Of a DNA stretch of 46,909 bases, positions 7,969 through 16,380 are shown in pieces. The notes beneath the pieces were generated by a model. It had not been told where the DNA came from. It searched no databases and saw nothing but the letters and a program-made list of their open reading frames with translations. Position numbers and translations under genes: made by a program. Origin of the DNA: Lentisphaerae bacterium GWF2_44_16 (lineage in GTDB: Bacteria > Verrucomicrobiota > Lentisphaeria > Victivallales > GWF2-45-14); the NCBI GenBank assembly GCA_001803225.1, contig MHBF01000068.1, positions 1-46,909 on the forward strand. The letters are read 5' to 3'. How positions within the stretch are numbered: the stretch's first letter is position 1; every line of letters begins with the position of its first letter.

Positions 7969-8661
7969 TCACCAGCTGGCATCGTGCCAGAAGCCGTCCG
8001 CTCCGCCGGAATAGCTTCCTGTCAGCACTGCTTCTTTCTGTAATGGTTTCCAGCTCTCGACGTGGCTGTCAACAAAAACAATGTTATCAGAACTGTTTCC
8101 GTGTCTTCCTGAAAAATAATTATTTGAGAACATTGATGTAGCATGGCATGTGGCATCAGAACAATAAAGCCGTCTTGAAGGCTTTTTAACATTAGTAACT
8201 TTAGAAGCCCTGTCATAATGACTGTTCAAAGATGTTCCGTCTCCTGAACACAGAAAAGTATTAAACGAATAACTGAAATTCGGATTTCCGCCGCTTACCG
8301 CCCTATCCCCCGTTCCGTCCCGCCTTCCCGAAGGACACATGGATACCGGGGCCGGAGGGCCGACTGACGTTGATACTTTAACGGGAAAGTTGATATAAGC
8401 ACATAATGTTTGATCATATATACTTTCTGTAGCAGGACCATATAAAAAATTGCCTACAGACGAACCGCATGTACCCCAGCCATTATAATCAGAGGCGTAG
8501 TTGTCCATTGCGCTTGCCAATTGCCGCAGATTGCTCCGGCATACGCTTGACCTTGCGGCATCCCTGGCCTTGCTCAGGGACGGAAGTAAAAGACTGGCTA
8601 AAATCGCTATTATCGAAATCACTATGAGCAATTCGATGAGCGTAAATCTCCTAATCCTCAT
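7969..8661 (-). CDS. type II secretion/type IV pilin-like pseudopilin (cassette A)
   Basis: The 230-residue protein begins MRIRR and then [17 protein letters not shown], the hydrophobic N-terminal helix of type IV pilins and pseudopilins with the conserved Glu at position 5 of the mature part. The residue before the cleavage site is Arg rather than the usual Gly. A globular domain with several cysteines follows, ending in [19 protein letters not shown], a relaxed form of the H-X9-DG motif. I chose the start at 8661 because AAGGAGA lies 7 bases upstream; an earlier in-frame ATG at 8700 would overlap the end of the preceding gene. It is the last gene of a four-gene minus-strand cassette, 16 bases after the beta-helix gene, and converges on the coiled-coil gene with only a 19-base gap. 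Confidence 0.85.
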   Translation of the reverse strand: MRIRRFTLIELLIVISIIAILASLLLPSLSKARDAARSSVCRSNLRQLASAMDNYASDYNGWGTCGSSVGNFLYGPATESIYDQTLCAYINFPVKVSTSVGPPAPVSMCPSGRRDGTGDRAVSGGNPNFSYSFNTFLCSGDGTSLNSHYDRASKVTNVKKPSRRLYCSDATCHATSMFSNNYFSGRHGNSSDNIVFVDSHVESWKPLQKEAVLTGSYSGGADGFWHDASW

Positions 8662-8677
8662 GATGCGTCTCCTTTCA

Positions 8678-11104
8678 TCAATAGACAAGCTTATAATCAT
8701 CCGTTATCAACAACATGTCAACGGAAAGCGTTTCACGAGGAAAAAGTCTTATATTGTGTTTCCCTTTTTTCAGGTTAAAAGGTTTGGCGGTAGTGCCAAG
8801 CGACGTGGTAGCTCCACAGCCGGACCACTTCCACTCTATGTCGCTACGGAGATGGGCCTGCCTGTTTTTTTCTTCGTCAAGAGAGATAAATACGGAATCA
8901 TGTGAGCCGAGCGGCTCCTCCGATTTGACACGGACGAATATCTGATAATCCCCGTCTTTCGGAACAGCGAAATCATAGGATAGAGACATTCCTTTTATCG
9001 CGCTGTCAAGGTAAACGCACTTTCTTTCAGAAGCCTTCTTATCTTCCATAACCTTGAAAATGTGCGGCACGGAACTCTTTTCCGCTTCAATATATAATGC
9101 GAAACCTTCACTTTTCTTCTTAATCTCCTCTTTGCCTTCCGCCTTCGCGTAAACAGTAACCGGTCTGGAATATCCGTTTTCCAGCTTTATAAGGAAAAGT
9201 CCTTTGTACAAGCCGGGCTTCTTTATTTTATCTTTGTTAATGGATATCTTGAACTGGACGTTGCTGTTTTCTTTGAATACTCCCGTTGAAGGCTCGACAG
9301 TTAACCAGTCGAAAACATTATTTTTCCTGACTTCAAAATTCCCGGAGAATCTCTCAACACCTTTCACATTCGCATTAAGGGCCTGAGAAAGAATATCCGT
9401 TCCGATATCGAACTTGAAATTGACCTGATATTTGTCGAGATAAACAGGTATCGGACGGTACGGCAGCGGCTGATTGTCTCCTGTCTGGAACGCTCCTCTG
9501 TCTGGATTTTCAGCGTTATATTTTCCAATAAAATTGTCAACGGGCTCCCCATTTTTAAGAGCGGGACTTTTTTCACTCAGTGCAAAATTTCCGTTCTCAA
9601 TACTGGCGAATTCCGGGTTCTTTCCGAAAATACCGTGAGCTTCCCAGCCTTTCTCTTTCAACTTTTCTTCCGTAGATTTAAGCAGCTCGGAACTTTTGCT
9701 GTAAATAAGGTCATAATCGAAATCATTGCCCCTCTTGAATACGCTGCCGTTAAAAAGCTCCCTTGATGAATAAAAGATATTATTTCTGGTAATGCCCCTG
9801 AGTTCTTTTCCATATTTCGCTATTCCATCCTTGTTTCCGTTGTAATGCCCATATCCGCCGAAGGCATAAACGGTATTATTGAAAACATAGCATCTGCCTC
9901 TGTCATAAAGCCCGTGACCGTTTTTGAAAGCGGAATATCCAGAGCCATCCTCATCCGCGAGATTGACGATAAGGTTCCTGAAAAGATACGAAGGCCCGAG
10001 CAGGCACGGCCCGGTGCTTATCCCGCACAATGAGCCTTCAAACTTGTTCTGAAAAACCCTGATATTCATCTGGCCTCCGTCAAGTTCTATACCGTCATCA
10101 TTTGAATAAATGAAGATATTTCCATAGATTTCGGCATCACGGAAAAAACCTCCGTTCGGCGAACCGTTCCCAATTCCCTCTACCGTGTCGTTCCATCTGT
10201 GCGCGTCACTTCCGATAAAATCATTGTACCGCAAAACTGTCCCTCCAGTGGAATGTACGGCCACGGCGTTAGGCCCGGCCGGATGCGAATACTTCCATGA
10301 ATTGGCATGTCCCCTCGGATCATGCATATAGCATCTTTCAACAACGACATTGCCGCTCTTGGAAATATTTACCCCGGCGTCATTATTAATAGAATTTCCC
10401 CCCACGTAATATTTCCCGTCTTTTGCAACATCCTGCTTGCCTATTCTTCCATAACCTGAAATATCACAGTTAAGCACCCTTATATTCTGTGCGTCTTCCA
10501 GGGAAATACCATGTCTTGCGCCGCCTTCTATTTTGAGGTTTTCAAAAATTATGTATTCTCCACCCTTCACGGTTATAACGGCGTTTTTTTTATCATCGCC
10601 CTTAAGGGTGAAACCTTTATCCGATGTATATTTTATCCAGCCGTCCTTTGTTCCTTTTTCGGTAATTAGCAGTTCATTATCAAATTTAAGGTCTTTTACA
10701 TTTATAGTTTTAGCTACCGGAAGAACAGATGTCCATGTTTTGAAATTAGCGGTAAAAGTATTTTTGCCCTGATTGATTTTCAACTCGTATTCAGTATTTT
10801 CCTTGAGGTTTACAATGCAGCCGCGGAACATGGCCTTATCGGTATAAATAGTTTTTCCTGTTGTTCTGTTCCCCAGATATTCACCAAGTTCTTTTTCAGG
10901 TATCGGCACGAGCTCAAAAGCCTTATTCCATTTGTCGCTTCCTTTTTCTCTGAATTCAGTAACGCATGGCGTTTGCGTGTCAGCGGCTTCAAAATATATC
11001 CCGCAGGACTGGAAGAGCGGAACGGCCGTAAGCTTGTTATCCCCGGCCATAATAATTCCAGACATACAGAAAATCCCGATCAGCAACATTGATAATTTTC
11101 TCAT
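8678..11104 (-). CDS. secreted right-handed parallel beta-helix protein, probable polysaccharide lyase-like
   Basis: The 808-residue protein has a signal peptide ([20 protein letters not shown]), an N-terminal domain of fibronectin type III character ([21 protein letters not shown]), and a long run of beta-helix rungs from about residue 140 to 480 ([40 protein letters not shown]). A region near 575-660 ([13 protein letters not shown] ... [11 protein letters not shown]) looks like a BACON-type domain, and the last ~140 residues (YIEAEKSS ... GDYQIFVRV ... KGKHNIRLF) resemble a carbohydrate-binding module. It is probably a pectin-type lyase or hydrolase, given the upstream rhamnogalacturonan-esterase-like gene, but catalytic residues could not be assigned. 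AGGAG lies 9 bases before the ATG; the esterase gene ends 23 bases upstream. Confidence 0.8.
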   Translation of the reverse strand: MRKLSMLLIGIFCMSGIIMAGDNKLTAVPLFQSCGIYFEAADTQTPCVTEFREKGSDKWNKAFELVPIPEKELGEYLGNRTTGKTIYTDKAMFRGCIVNLKENTEYELKINQGKNTFTANFKTWTSVLPVAKTINVKDLKFDNELLITEKGTKDGWIKYTSDKGFTLKGDDKKNAVITVKGGEYIIFENLKIEGGARHGISLEDAQNIRVLNCDISGYGRIGKQDVAKDGKYYVGGNSINNDAGVNISKSGNVVVERCYMHDPRGHANSWKYSHPAGPNAVAVHSTGGTVLRYNDFIGSDAHRWNDTVEGIGNGSPNGGFFRDAEIYGNIFIYSNDDGIELDGGQMNIRVFQNKFEGSLCGISTGPCLLGPSYLFRNLIVNLADEDGSGYSAFKNGHGLYDRGRCYVFNNTVYAFGGYGHYNGNKDGIAKYGKELRGITRNNIFYSSRELFNGSVFKRGNDFDYDLIYSKSSELLKSTEEKLKEKGWEAHGIFGKNPEFASIENGNFALSEKSPALKNGEPVDNFIGKYNAENPDRGAFQTGDNQPLPYRPIPVYLDKYQVNFKFDIGTDILSQALNANVKGVERFSGNFEVRKNNVFDWLTVEPSTGVFKENSNVQFKISINKDKIKKPGLYKGLFLIKLENGYSRPVTVYAKAEGKEEIKKKSEGFALYIEAEKSSVPHIFKVMEDKKASERKCVYLDSAIKGMSLSYDFAVPKDGDYQIFVRVKSEEPLGSHDSVFISLDEEKNRQAHLRSDIEWKWSGCGATTSLGTTAKPFNLKKGKHNIRLFPRETLSVDMLLITDDYKLVY

Positions 11105-11127
11105 GCGTTTTTACTCCTGTGATTAAA

Positions 11128-11820
11128 TTATTTCAAATATTTTTTCAATTCCGAGTCTGTTTTTTTCAAGTCTTCGATTATCAACTGGGCCATTTTATCG
11201 GCGCCTTCCGGAGAGAAGTGCGTTCTATCTCCGGGTTTGTTTGCCATGTATTTGGATTTCTCCTCGCCCAGTTCCTGCACTAGTTTTCCGCTGGACGCAT
11301 GAAGGTCTATAATGAGAATACCTTTTTCCTTAGCGACTTCTTTCATGGCGTTAGCGTAAGGAAGCAGGTTGTCCGCGAGTTTTCCATCTTTAAAGGTTCT
11401 CCTGTACATGGGGGTTATGAAAATTATTTTTGCTCCTGTTTTCTTTGCGTCATCCGCGAATTTTCTCAGATTGTCCTTGTAATCAGTGGCGGCGTCAGTG
11501 GCTTCCGGTCTGTCCTTCGCATGCGAATCATTATGCCCGAACTGCACAAGTATATAGCCGGGTTTCGAATCCAGAAGCTTCTGCCAGTCGCCCTTTTCCT
11601 GAAAGGTTTTCGTGCTTCTTCCGCTGATGGCGAAATTTTCAATACTTACATTGTCTTTAAAATATTTCCCTATAAGCTGTCCCCATCCGGCAATTTCCGG
11701 TTTCGTATAGGACGCTACCGTAGAATCACCGGCAATAGATATCTTTATTTTTTTCATATCCGCCTGACAAAGCTCCGTTGTCATGCACAAGGCACACAGC
11801 ATAAAAATCTTTCCGCCCAT
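11128..11820 (-). CDS. secreted SGNH/GDSL esterase, rhamnogalacturonan acetylesterase-like (CE12)
   Basis: The four SGNH blocks are visible: nucleophile in IAGDSTVASY (S33), oxyanion Gly in ISGRSTKTF (G67), Asn in QFGHNDSH (N97), and the Asp-x-x-His pair in GDRTHFSPEG (D198, H201). The order and the text around each block match carbohydrate esterase family 12, which removes acetyl groups from pectin-type backbones. A signal peptide precedes (residues 1-20, ending ELCQA). At 230 residues it is a single-domain enzyme. It lies between the regulator gene (21 bases upstream) and the beta-helix gene (23 bases downstream), so deacetylation before backbone cleavage is a reasonable reading. AAAGGTG lies 5 bases before the ATG. 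Confidence 0.88.
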   Translation of the reverse strand: MGGKIFMLCALCMTTELCQADMKKIKISIAGDSTVASYTKPEIAGWGQLIGKYFKDNVSIENFAISGRSTKTFQEKGDWQKLLDSKPGYILVQFGHNDSHAKDRPEATDAATDYKDNLRKFADDAKKTGAKIIFITPMYRRTFKDGKLADNLLPYANAMKEVAKEKGILIIDLHASSGKLVQELGEEKSKYMANKPGDRTHFSPEGADKMAQLIIEDLKKTDSELKKYLK

Positions 11821-11841
11821 AAAACACCTTTTCTTTTCAAA

Positions 11842-13185
11842 TTATAATTTTTCAGTATTATTATGTTTTTTTATATTTAAGAATATTCTTACGGCATCCG
11901 CCAGTTCTCGAGTGGCTTTTTTAATATTTTCGCTATTATTGAGGATTTGTCTTATTCCGTCATTAATCATAGCGCAAAGTTCAGGGGAATCGATATTGTA
12001 TTGGGCCGATGTCTTTGAAGCTTCAGTTAGAAACAGGGCGTCTCTCGGATCTTCAATATCTATGCTTTTGAAAGCTGATGATTTCCTTATCGGTATGCCG
12101 TAGGCTTCAGCTCCTATAAAATCCTGCACCTCTTCTGAAAGCATGAGCCTCACAAATTCCTCCGCCGTCTGATAATCAGTACAGGTGTTGCGAATACATA
12201 TAAGGTCCGTCGCCTGTGCGGAAATATCCCTGCCGCCTTCTATAAAAGGAATAGGGACAGTCGCCCAGTTTTTGAATTTTGACCGCTTTATGAACGGCAT
12301 TATCTCTCTCGGCTCTATGAAAAACGCCAGTTCGCCCTTGCAGAACTCTCTGACATAATCAGGATAAGGTCTGTTTCCGTCATAATTCAGCTCCTTTTTC
12401 AAGCATGATAAGAGTTCCAAGGCGTATTGAGTACGCGGGTGATCTATCATGACCATGTCTTCGCGTTCCGGGTCCATCAGGCAGGCACCTGCTCTGAAAA
12501 TGATATTTATCCAAAGACTGGGCGCGGAATGCCAATCAAAAATTTTTTCAGAGGGTAACGTCTTTTTAAGCTTTCTTACAATTACAAGAAAGTCATCCCA
12601 TGTCCAGCCGGGGCGAGGAAAAGAAACCCCTGCTTTTTTAAGCAGTTCGGGATTATAAAACATCACTCTCGGAGAAAAAATAAAAGGTATGCCGGGAAGC
12701 CTGCCGTTAATGTAGAACGTCTTGAACGGATGTGTGAAGAAGACTGACTTGTCCGGATAACACTTGTCAAAAATAGGAGCAAGATCAAGATAATCCCTGC
12801 TTTCGCTCTGCACAGTAACCGTAGTCCGAAGTTCAAATATGCTTCTCCTGAATTTTTCCCGTACCCTGAGCTGGGGGAGTTTTTCGGCGAATATCTTTTC
12901 AAGCCCGGAAAGCCAAGGAAGGCCGAAATACGTTTTGAATGCCGTAAAATTTGACTGAAGTATCCTGTTCTGCCATTCGTGCTGAACAAAGGTACCGCGT
13001 CTGGGAACAGCCTCCAGAATGCCGTCGCGCACCAGTTGTTCCAGTGCCTGCTGAACTTTCATGAAAGAGATTTTCAAAGTGCCGGAAATTTCACGGGCCC
13101 CCGGAAGTTTTTGGCCCGGCTTCAGTTCTCCGCCTTCCAGCCGGTCAAGTATATAATTTCTTACTTTGAGAGCTTTGTCTTCCAT
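11842..13185 (-). CDS. GntR-type wHTH fused to an extracellular solute-binding-like domain (regulator)
   Basis: Residues 1-70 are a GntR winged helix-turn-helix (LKVRNYILDRLEGGELKPGQ, AREISGTLKISFMKVQQALE, DGILEAVPRRGTFV). The remaining ~370 residues look like a family 1/8 ABC sugar-binding protein (LPGIPFIFSPRVMFYNPELLKKAGV, GWTWDDFLVIVRKLKKT, ELAFFIEPREIMPFI, AEEFVRLMLSEEVQDFIG). There is no signal peptide, so the sugar-binding fold sits in the cytoplasm as the ligand sensor of a one-component regulator, in place of the more usual UTRA, FCD or LacI-type domain. It is the first gene of the cassette, 21 bases before the esterase, and its own promoter has a consensus core overlapped by a short palindrome. 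Ligand unknown, probably an oligosaccharide. Confidence 0.85.
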   Translation of the reverse strand: MEDKALKVRNYILDRLEGGELKPGQKLPGAREISGTLKISFMKVQQALEQLVRDGILEAVPRRGTFVQHEWQNRILQSNFTAFKTYFGLPWLSGLEKIFAEKLPQLRVREKFRRSIFELRTTVTVQSESRDYLDLAPIFDKCYPDKSVFFTHPFKTFYINGRLPGIPFIFSPRVMFYNPELLKKAGVSFPRPGWTWDDFLVIVRKLKKTLPSEKIFDWHSAPSLWINIIFRAGACLMDPEREDMVMIDHPRTQYALELLSCLKKELNYDGNRPYPDYVREFCKGELAFFIEPREIMPFIKRSKFKNWATVPIPFIEGGRDISAQATDLICIRNTCTDYQTAEEFVRLMLSEEVQDFIGAEAYGIPIRKSSAFKSIDIEDPRDALFLTEASKTSAQYNIDSPELCAMINDGIRQILNNSENIKKATRELADAVRIFLNIKKHNNTEKL

Positions 13186-13205
13186 TAATTCCCCGCGTTT
13201 GCCTC

Positions 13206-13234
13206 ATTATAACACAAAGCCATGACCATGTCAA
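13206..13234 (-). promoter_or_regulatory. consensus sigma-70 promoter of cassette A
   Basis: Read on the minus strand, TTGACA (13229-13234) and TATAAT (13206-13211) are both perfect and 17 bases apart. The predicted transcript starts about 14 bases before the regulator ATG at 13185, with GGGGA as ribosome site. Confidence 0.75.
13223..13233. promoter_or_regulatory. candidate operator, copy 1 (TGACCATGTCA)
   Basis: This hyphenated palindrome (TGAC-CAT-GTCA) overlaps the -35 hexamer of the cassette A promoter. A near-identical copy lies 54 bases away, about five helical turns, as expected for paired operators. Confidence 0.45.
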
Positions 13235-13276
13235 GACCCTAGCTTAATATATTTAATTTTTTCAATATACCAGCTG

Positions 13277-13287
13277 TAACCATGTCA
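13277..13287. promoter_or_regulatory. candidate operator, copy 2 (TAACCATGTCA)
   Basis: It matches copy 1 at 10 of 11 positions and sits upstream of the cassette A promoter and of the hisC promoter candidate. Confidence 0.4.
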
Positions 13288-13341
13288 TATACTCAGAAAA
13301 ACTTCCGAGACGCATAAGTACCCGATTATAATGCAGAAAAT

Positions 13342-13370
13342 TTGTGATTTTCCTATATATATGGTATATT
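13342..13370 (+). promoter_or_regulatory. promoter candidate for hisC-tyrA
   Basis: TTGTGA (13342-13347, four of six matches) and TATATT (13365-13370, five of six) are 17 bases apart. The ATG of hisC follows at 13427, giving a leader of about 50 bases. Confidence 0.45.
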
Positions 13371-13426
13371 GGTATGTTAAGAAAAAATGCTTGGATTAAT
13401 ATTCAACAACTAATCCGGAGATAAAA

Positions 13427-14527
13427 ATGTCTGTAGTCAAATATCTGAATCCACATCTTACGAAAATAACCCCTTACCAGCCGGGCAGACCGATAGAGGA
13501 TGTCGCGAGGGAATTGAACATGAATCCCGGCGATATCGTCAAAATAGCGTCCAATGAATGCCCTCTCGGGCCGTCCCCAAAAGCGGCGAAAGCCATGAAA
13601 AACGCAATCAAAGAAATGCATCTCTACCCTGACGGAGGAGCATATTATCTGAGAAAAAAAATATCGGAATACTATGAATTGCCCCCGGAAAATTTTATTT
13701 TCGGCAACGGCTCAAATGAACTGCTGATTTTCATAGCTCAGTGTTTCCTGCATCCCGGAGTTTCCGCCGTCATGAGCGCGCACGCCTTCGCCATCTACAA
13801 AATAGCCGCCAAGATGTTCGGCGCGGACGCCATCGAATTCCCGATGTGCGGACTTACCCACGACCTCAATGCCATATCCAAGGGAATACCCGAGAACACC
13901 AGGGTAATATTCATCTGCAACCCCAACAATCCTACCGGGTCAATGGTCAATGAAAGACAGATCGACGCGTTCATGAAAAAAGTTCCGGATGACGTGCTTG
14001 TGGTTTTCGATGAAGCATACGCGGAAGTCTGTCTGAAAAAAATGCCCGACACAATCAGATATGTAAAGGAAGGCCGCGACGTCATAGTACTGCGTTCGTT
14101 TTCAAAGGCATACGGACTTGCCGGATTGCGAATAGGTTACGGCATCGCTAAACCCGAAATAATACAGGCCATTGAAAAACCGAGGCAGCCCTTCAACGTC
14201 AACAGGATGGCCCAGATAGCGGCGGCGGCGGCCCTTGACGACAAGGCTTTCGTTAAGAAATCACTGAGGAATTATAAGAAAGGCGCGGAGCTTGTATGCG
14301 ATTTCTGCAAGGCGATGGGCCTGACGTTTGAGCCGCCTACCGCCAACTTCATGCTCATCAAGGTCGGCAATGGCGCAAAAGCTTTTCAGGAACTGGAAAA
14401 ACGCGGCGTCATAGTAAGGCCCATGGCCCCTTACATGCTCCCGGAATGGATAAGGGTCACCTTCGGAACAGAAGCTGAAAATGGAAAGTTCATCCGCGAA
14501 ATGACCGAGGTATTGGCATGCCTTTGA
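13427..14527 (+). CDS. hisC: histidinol-phosphate / aromatic aminotransferase
   Basis: This is a fold-type I PLP aminotransferase of standard HisC length (366 residues). Seen are the substrate-side segment ASNECPLGPSPKA, the cofactor segment CNPNNPTGS, the Asp-Tyr pair in FDEAYAE, and the Schiff-base lysine in SFSKAYGLAGLRIGYG (K227). HisC converts imidazole-acetol phosphate to histidinol phosphate with glutamate. Its 10-base overlap with a prephenate dehydrogenase gene suggests that this copy instead, or also, transaminates 4-hydroxyphenylpyruvate or phenylpyruvate in tyrosine/phenylalanine synthesis, as reported for HisC homologues elsewhere. CGGAG lies 8-9 bases before the ATG. No other histidine genes are in the window. 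Confidence 0.9.
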   Translation: MSVVKYLNPHLTKITPYQPGRPIEDVARELNMNPGDIVKIASNECPLGPSPKAAKAMKNAIKEMHLYPDGGAYYLRKKISEYYELPPENFIFGNGSNELLIFIAQCFLHPGVSAVMSAHAFAIYKIAAKMFGADAIEFPMCGLTHDLNAISKGIPENTRVIFICNPNNPTGSMVNERQIDAFMKKVPDDVLVVFDEAYAEVCLKKMPDTIRYVKEGRDVIVLRSFSKAYGLAGLRIGYGIAKPEIIQAIEKPRQPFNVNRMAQIAAAAALDDKAFVKKSLRNYKKGAELVCDFCKAMGLTFEPPTANFMLIKVGNGAKAFQELEKRGVIVRPMAPYMLPEWIRVTFGTEAENGKFIREMTEVLACL

Positions 14528-15408
14528 AAAACCGGAAAAAATGCGCCTCAGTCGCCATCGTCGGACTGGGGCTGCTCGGTTCTTCACTGGGTAAAGCACT
14601 GAAAAACAAAGGATACAGACGGCTGGGATGGACGAGAAAAAAAGCGCTCAGGAAAAAAGCCGTCTCTGAAGATATTGTCGATGAATGCCCGGACAGTCTC
14701 AATGATATACTTGCCCGTTCCGATATAACGGTATTATGCCTGCCCATACCCCAGATAATAGCATACGCCATCAGCCGCGCTGCTTTTTTCAAAAAAGGTT
14801 CCGTCGTTACGGATATCGGAAGCGTCAAGGAAATTATCTGCCGGACACTTGTTCCTGAACTGAAGAAATACGGCGTCGAATTCATCGGCAGCCATCCCAT
14901 GGCCGGCACGGAAAAAAGCGGCATGGACGCGGCTTTCAGGGAACTCTACGATAGCGCTTCTGTTTTTATAACTCCCGATGATAACGCTCCGCCGAAAGCT
15001 GTCGCCGCAATAAAAAAATTATGGGAAAGCATTAACACCAGAACAGTCAGGATATCCCCGAAAGAACACGACCTGCTTGTGGCAAGCTCAAGCCATCTGC
15101 CCCACATAGTCTCCATGGCGCTCACTCATGCGGTGCTGGGCTGTGAAGACAAGACCAGAAAAATGAGATACGCCGCCTGCGCCGGAGGCTTCAAGGACAC
15201 TTCTCGCATAAGCTCATCATCCCCTCTGATGTGGCGCGAAATAATACAGCACAACCGCCGGCCGGTATTGAACGCCATGAGAGATTTTGAAAAACGCCTG
15301 AAAAACATAAGAGAACATATAGAAGCTGAAAATTACGATGCCCTTCAGCAAAAATTCGCTCTCGGAAAAAAACTGAGAGACGACTGGATAAAATCCGGAA
15401 AAGCATAA
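14518..15408 (+). CDS. tyrA: prephenate dehydrogenase
   Basis: A Rossmann start (SVAIVGLGLLGSSLGKAL, residues 11-28) is followed by the arogenate/prephenate dehydrogenase signature GSHPMAGTEKSGMDAA, whose histidine takes part in substrate binding, and by a helical dimerisation domain with SSHLPHIVSMAL. The enzyme oxidatively decarboxylates prephenate (or arogenate) with NAD(P), giving the precursor of tyrosine. At 296 residues it is a stand-alone dehydrogenase without chorismate mutase or ACT domain. The ATG overlaps the end of hisC by 10 bases, so translation is probably coupled. Cofactor preference is not assigned. Confidence 0.92.
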   Translation: MPLKNRKKCASVAIVGLGLLGSSLGKALKNKGYRRLGWTRKKALRKKAVSEDIVDECPDSLNDILARSDITVLCLPIPQIIAYAISRAAFFKKGSVVTDIGSVKEIICRTLVPELKKYGVEFIGSHPMAGTEKSGMDAAFRELYDSASVFITPDDNAPPKAVAAIKKLWESINTRTVRISPKEHDLLVASSSHLPHIVSMALTHAVLGCEDKTRKMRYAACAGGFKDTSRISSSSPLMWREIIQHNRRPVLNAMRDFEKRLKNIREHIEAENYDALQQKFALGKKLRDDWIKSGKA

Positions 15409-15425
15409 GTGAAAGTAAAAAAACT

Positions 15426-16220
15426 GTGGACAGTGAACATATACTGAAAATTAAAAACGCCAACGTATTTCTTGAAGGAACAAAAATACTTTCGGATATA
15501 AACTGGGAACTCAAAAAAGGAGAAAACTGCTTTATTCTCGGTTCCAACGGCGCCGGAAAAACCACACTGGTAAAACTTATCATGGGCCTCGTATGGCCGG
15601 TTTACGGGGCCGAAGTCTCCGTCCTCGGCAATACCTATGGCAGATGCAACCTCTCCGAAATCAGGAAAAAAATCGCGTGGGTCAGCCCCTTTCTCCAAAG
15701 CTGGACAGGCCCGAGGTGGACGGCCCTGGAAGTGGTAATATCGGGAATAGACGGCACCATCGGACTCTTCAGAAAGCCGGGTGAAAAGGAAATTGAAAAG
15801 GCCCTTTCCGTCATGCGCCAGCTTGACTGTGAAACACTCTCCAAACATTTTTTTGACAAGGTATCCTCAGGAGAACAGGTAAAAATCCTCATCGCCAGAG
15901 CACTGATGACTTCACCCGAGCTTATAATACTCGACGAGGCATGTGTACACCTTGATCTGAAAAGCAGAGAGTTCCTGCTTGACACGATAGAAGATTTTGC
16001 TTCGAAAAAAAATTCCCCCACTATAATTTTCATAACTCAGCGCATTGAGGATATCAGTCCTGTTTTCAATTACGGACTGATACTGAAAAACGGCAGAATC
16101 ATACTTTCAGGAAAAAGGGACGCCGTACTGACGGAGGAAAACCTCTTCACCGCTTTCGACATGAACATAAAACTCCACAGAACAGAAGACGGACGCTACT
16201 GGTCGGTCCTTCATAAGTAA
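15426..16220 (+). CDS. ABC transporter-type ATPase, stand-alone
   Basis: Walker A is GSNGAGKT (residues 39-46), the signature is SSGEQVKIL (147-155) and Walker B is LIILDEA (166-172), followed by a D-loop-like HLDLKS and a switch region around FITQR. The glutamine at the end replaces the usual switch histidine (FxTHR in relatives). There is one nucleotide-binding domain and no membrane gene beside it. It starts with GTG 17 bases after tyrA, with a poor ribosome site, so it may be read through from hisC-tyrA. The family resembles the YlmA/ModF-like stand-alone ATPases; the substrate or role is unknown. Confidence 0.8.
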   Translation: MDSEHILKIKNANVFLEGTKILSDINWELKKGENCFILGSNGAGKTTLVKLIMGLVWPVYGAEVSVLGNTYGRCNLSEIRKKIAWVSPFLQSWTGPRWTALEVVISGIDGTIGLFRKPGEKEIEKALSVMRQLDCETLSKHFFDKVSSGEQVKILIARALMTSPELIILDEACVHLDLKSREFLLDTIEDFASKKNSPTIIFITQRIEDISPVFNYGLILKNGRIILSGKRDAVLTEENLFTAFDMNIKLHRTEDGRYWSVLHK

Positions 16221-16323
16221 GTCATCAGCCCGCCTTCGGCGTAAAGTACTTTTTCATGTATTGAATAAAACGTTTCTATTGCGTTTCCGTTTCCGGTAAA
16301 TTTAAAAATTCCAGAGAAAACTA

Positions 16324-16352
16324 TTGACAACAAGCAAAACATGTTATATAAT
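16324..16352 (+). promoter_or_regulatory. perfect sigma-70 promoter of cassette B
   Basis: TTGACA (16324-16329) and TATAAT (16347-16352) are both exact with a 17-base spacer. The ATG at 16381 and AAAGGA ribosome site follow. Confidence 0.8.
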
Positions 16353-16357
16353 ATGTT
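16338..16357. promoter_or_regulatory. 20-bp palindrome over the -10 box, candidate operator
   Basis: AACATGTTAT and ATAATATGTT form an inverted repeat with 9 of 10 positions complementary, centred on the -10 hexamer. A dimeric repressor bound here would block polymerase, so autoregulation by the gene at 16381 is likely. Confidence 0.55.
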
Positions 16358-16380
16358 CTTGAGAAACAAAGGATTATTCT

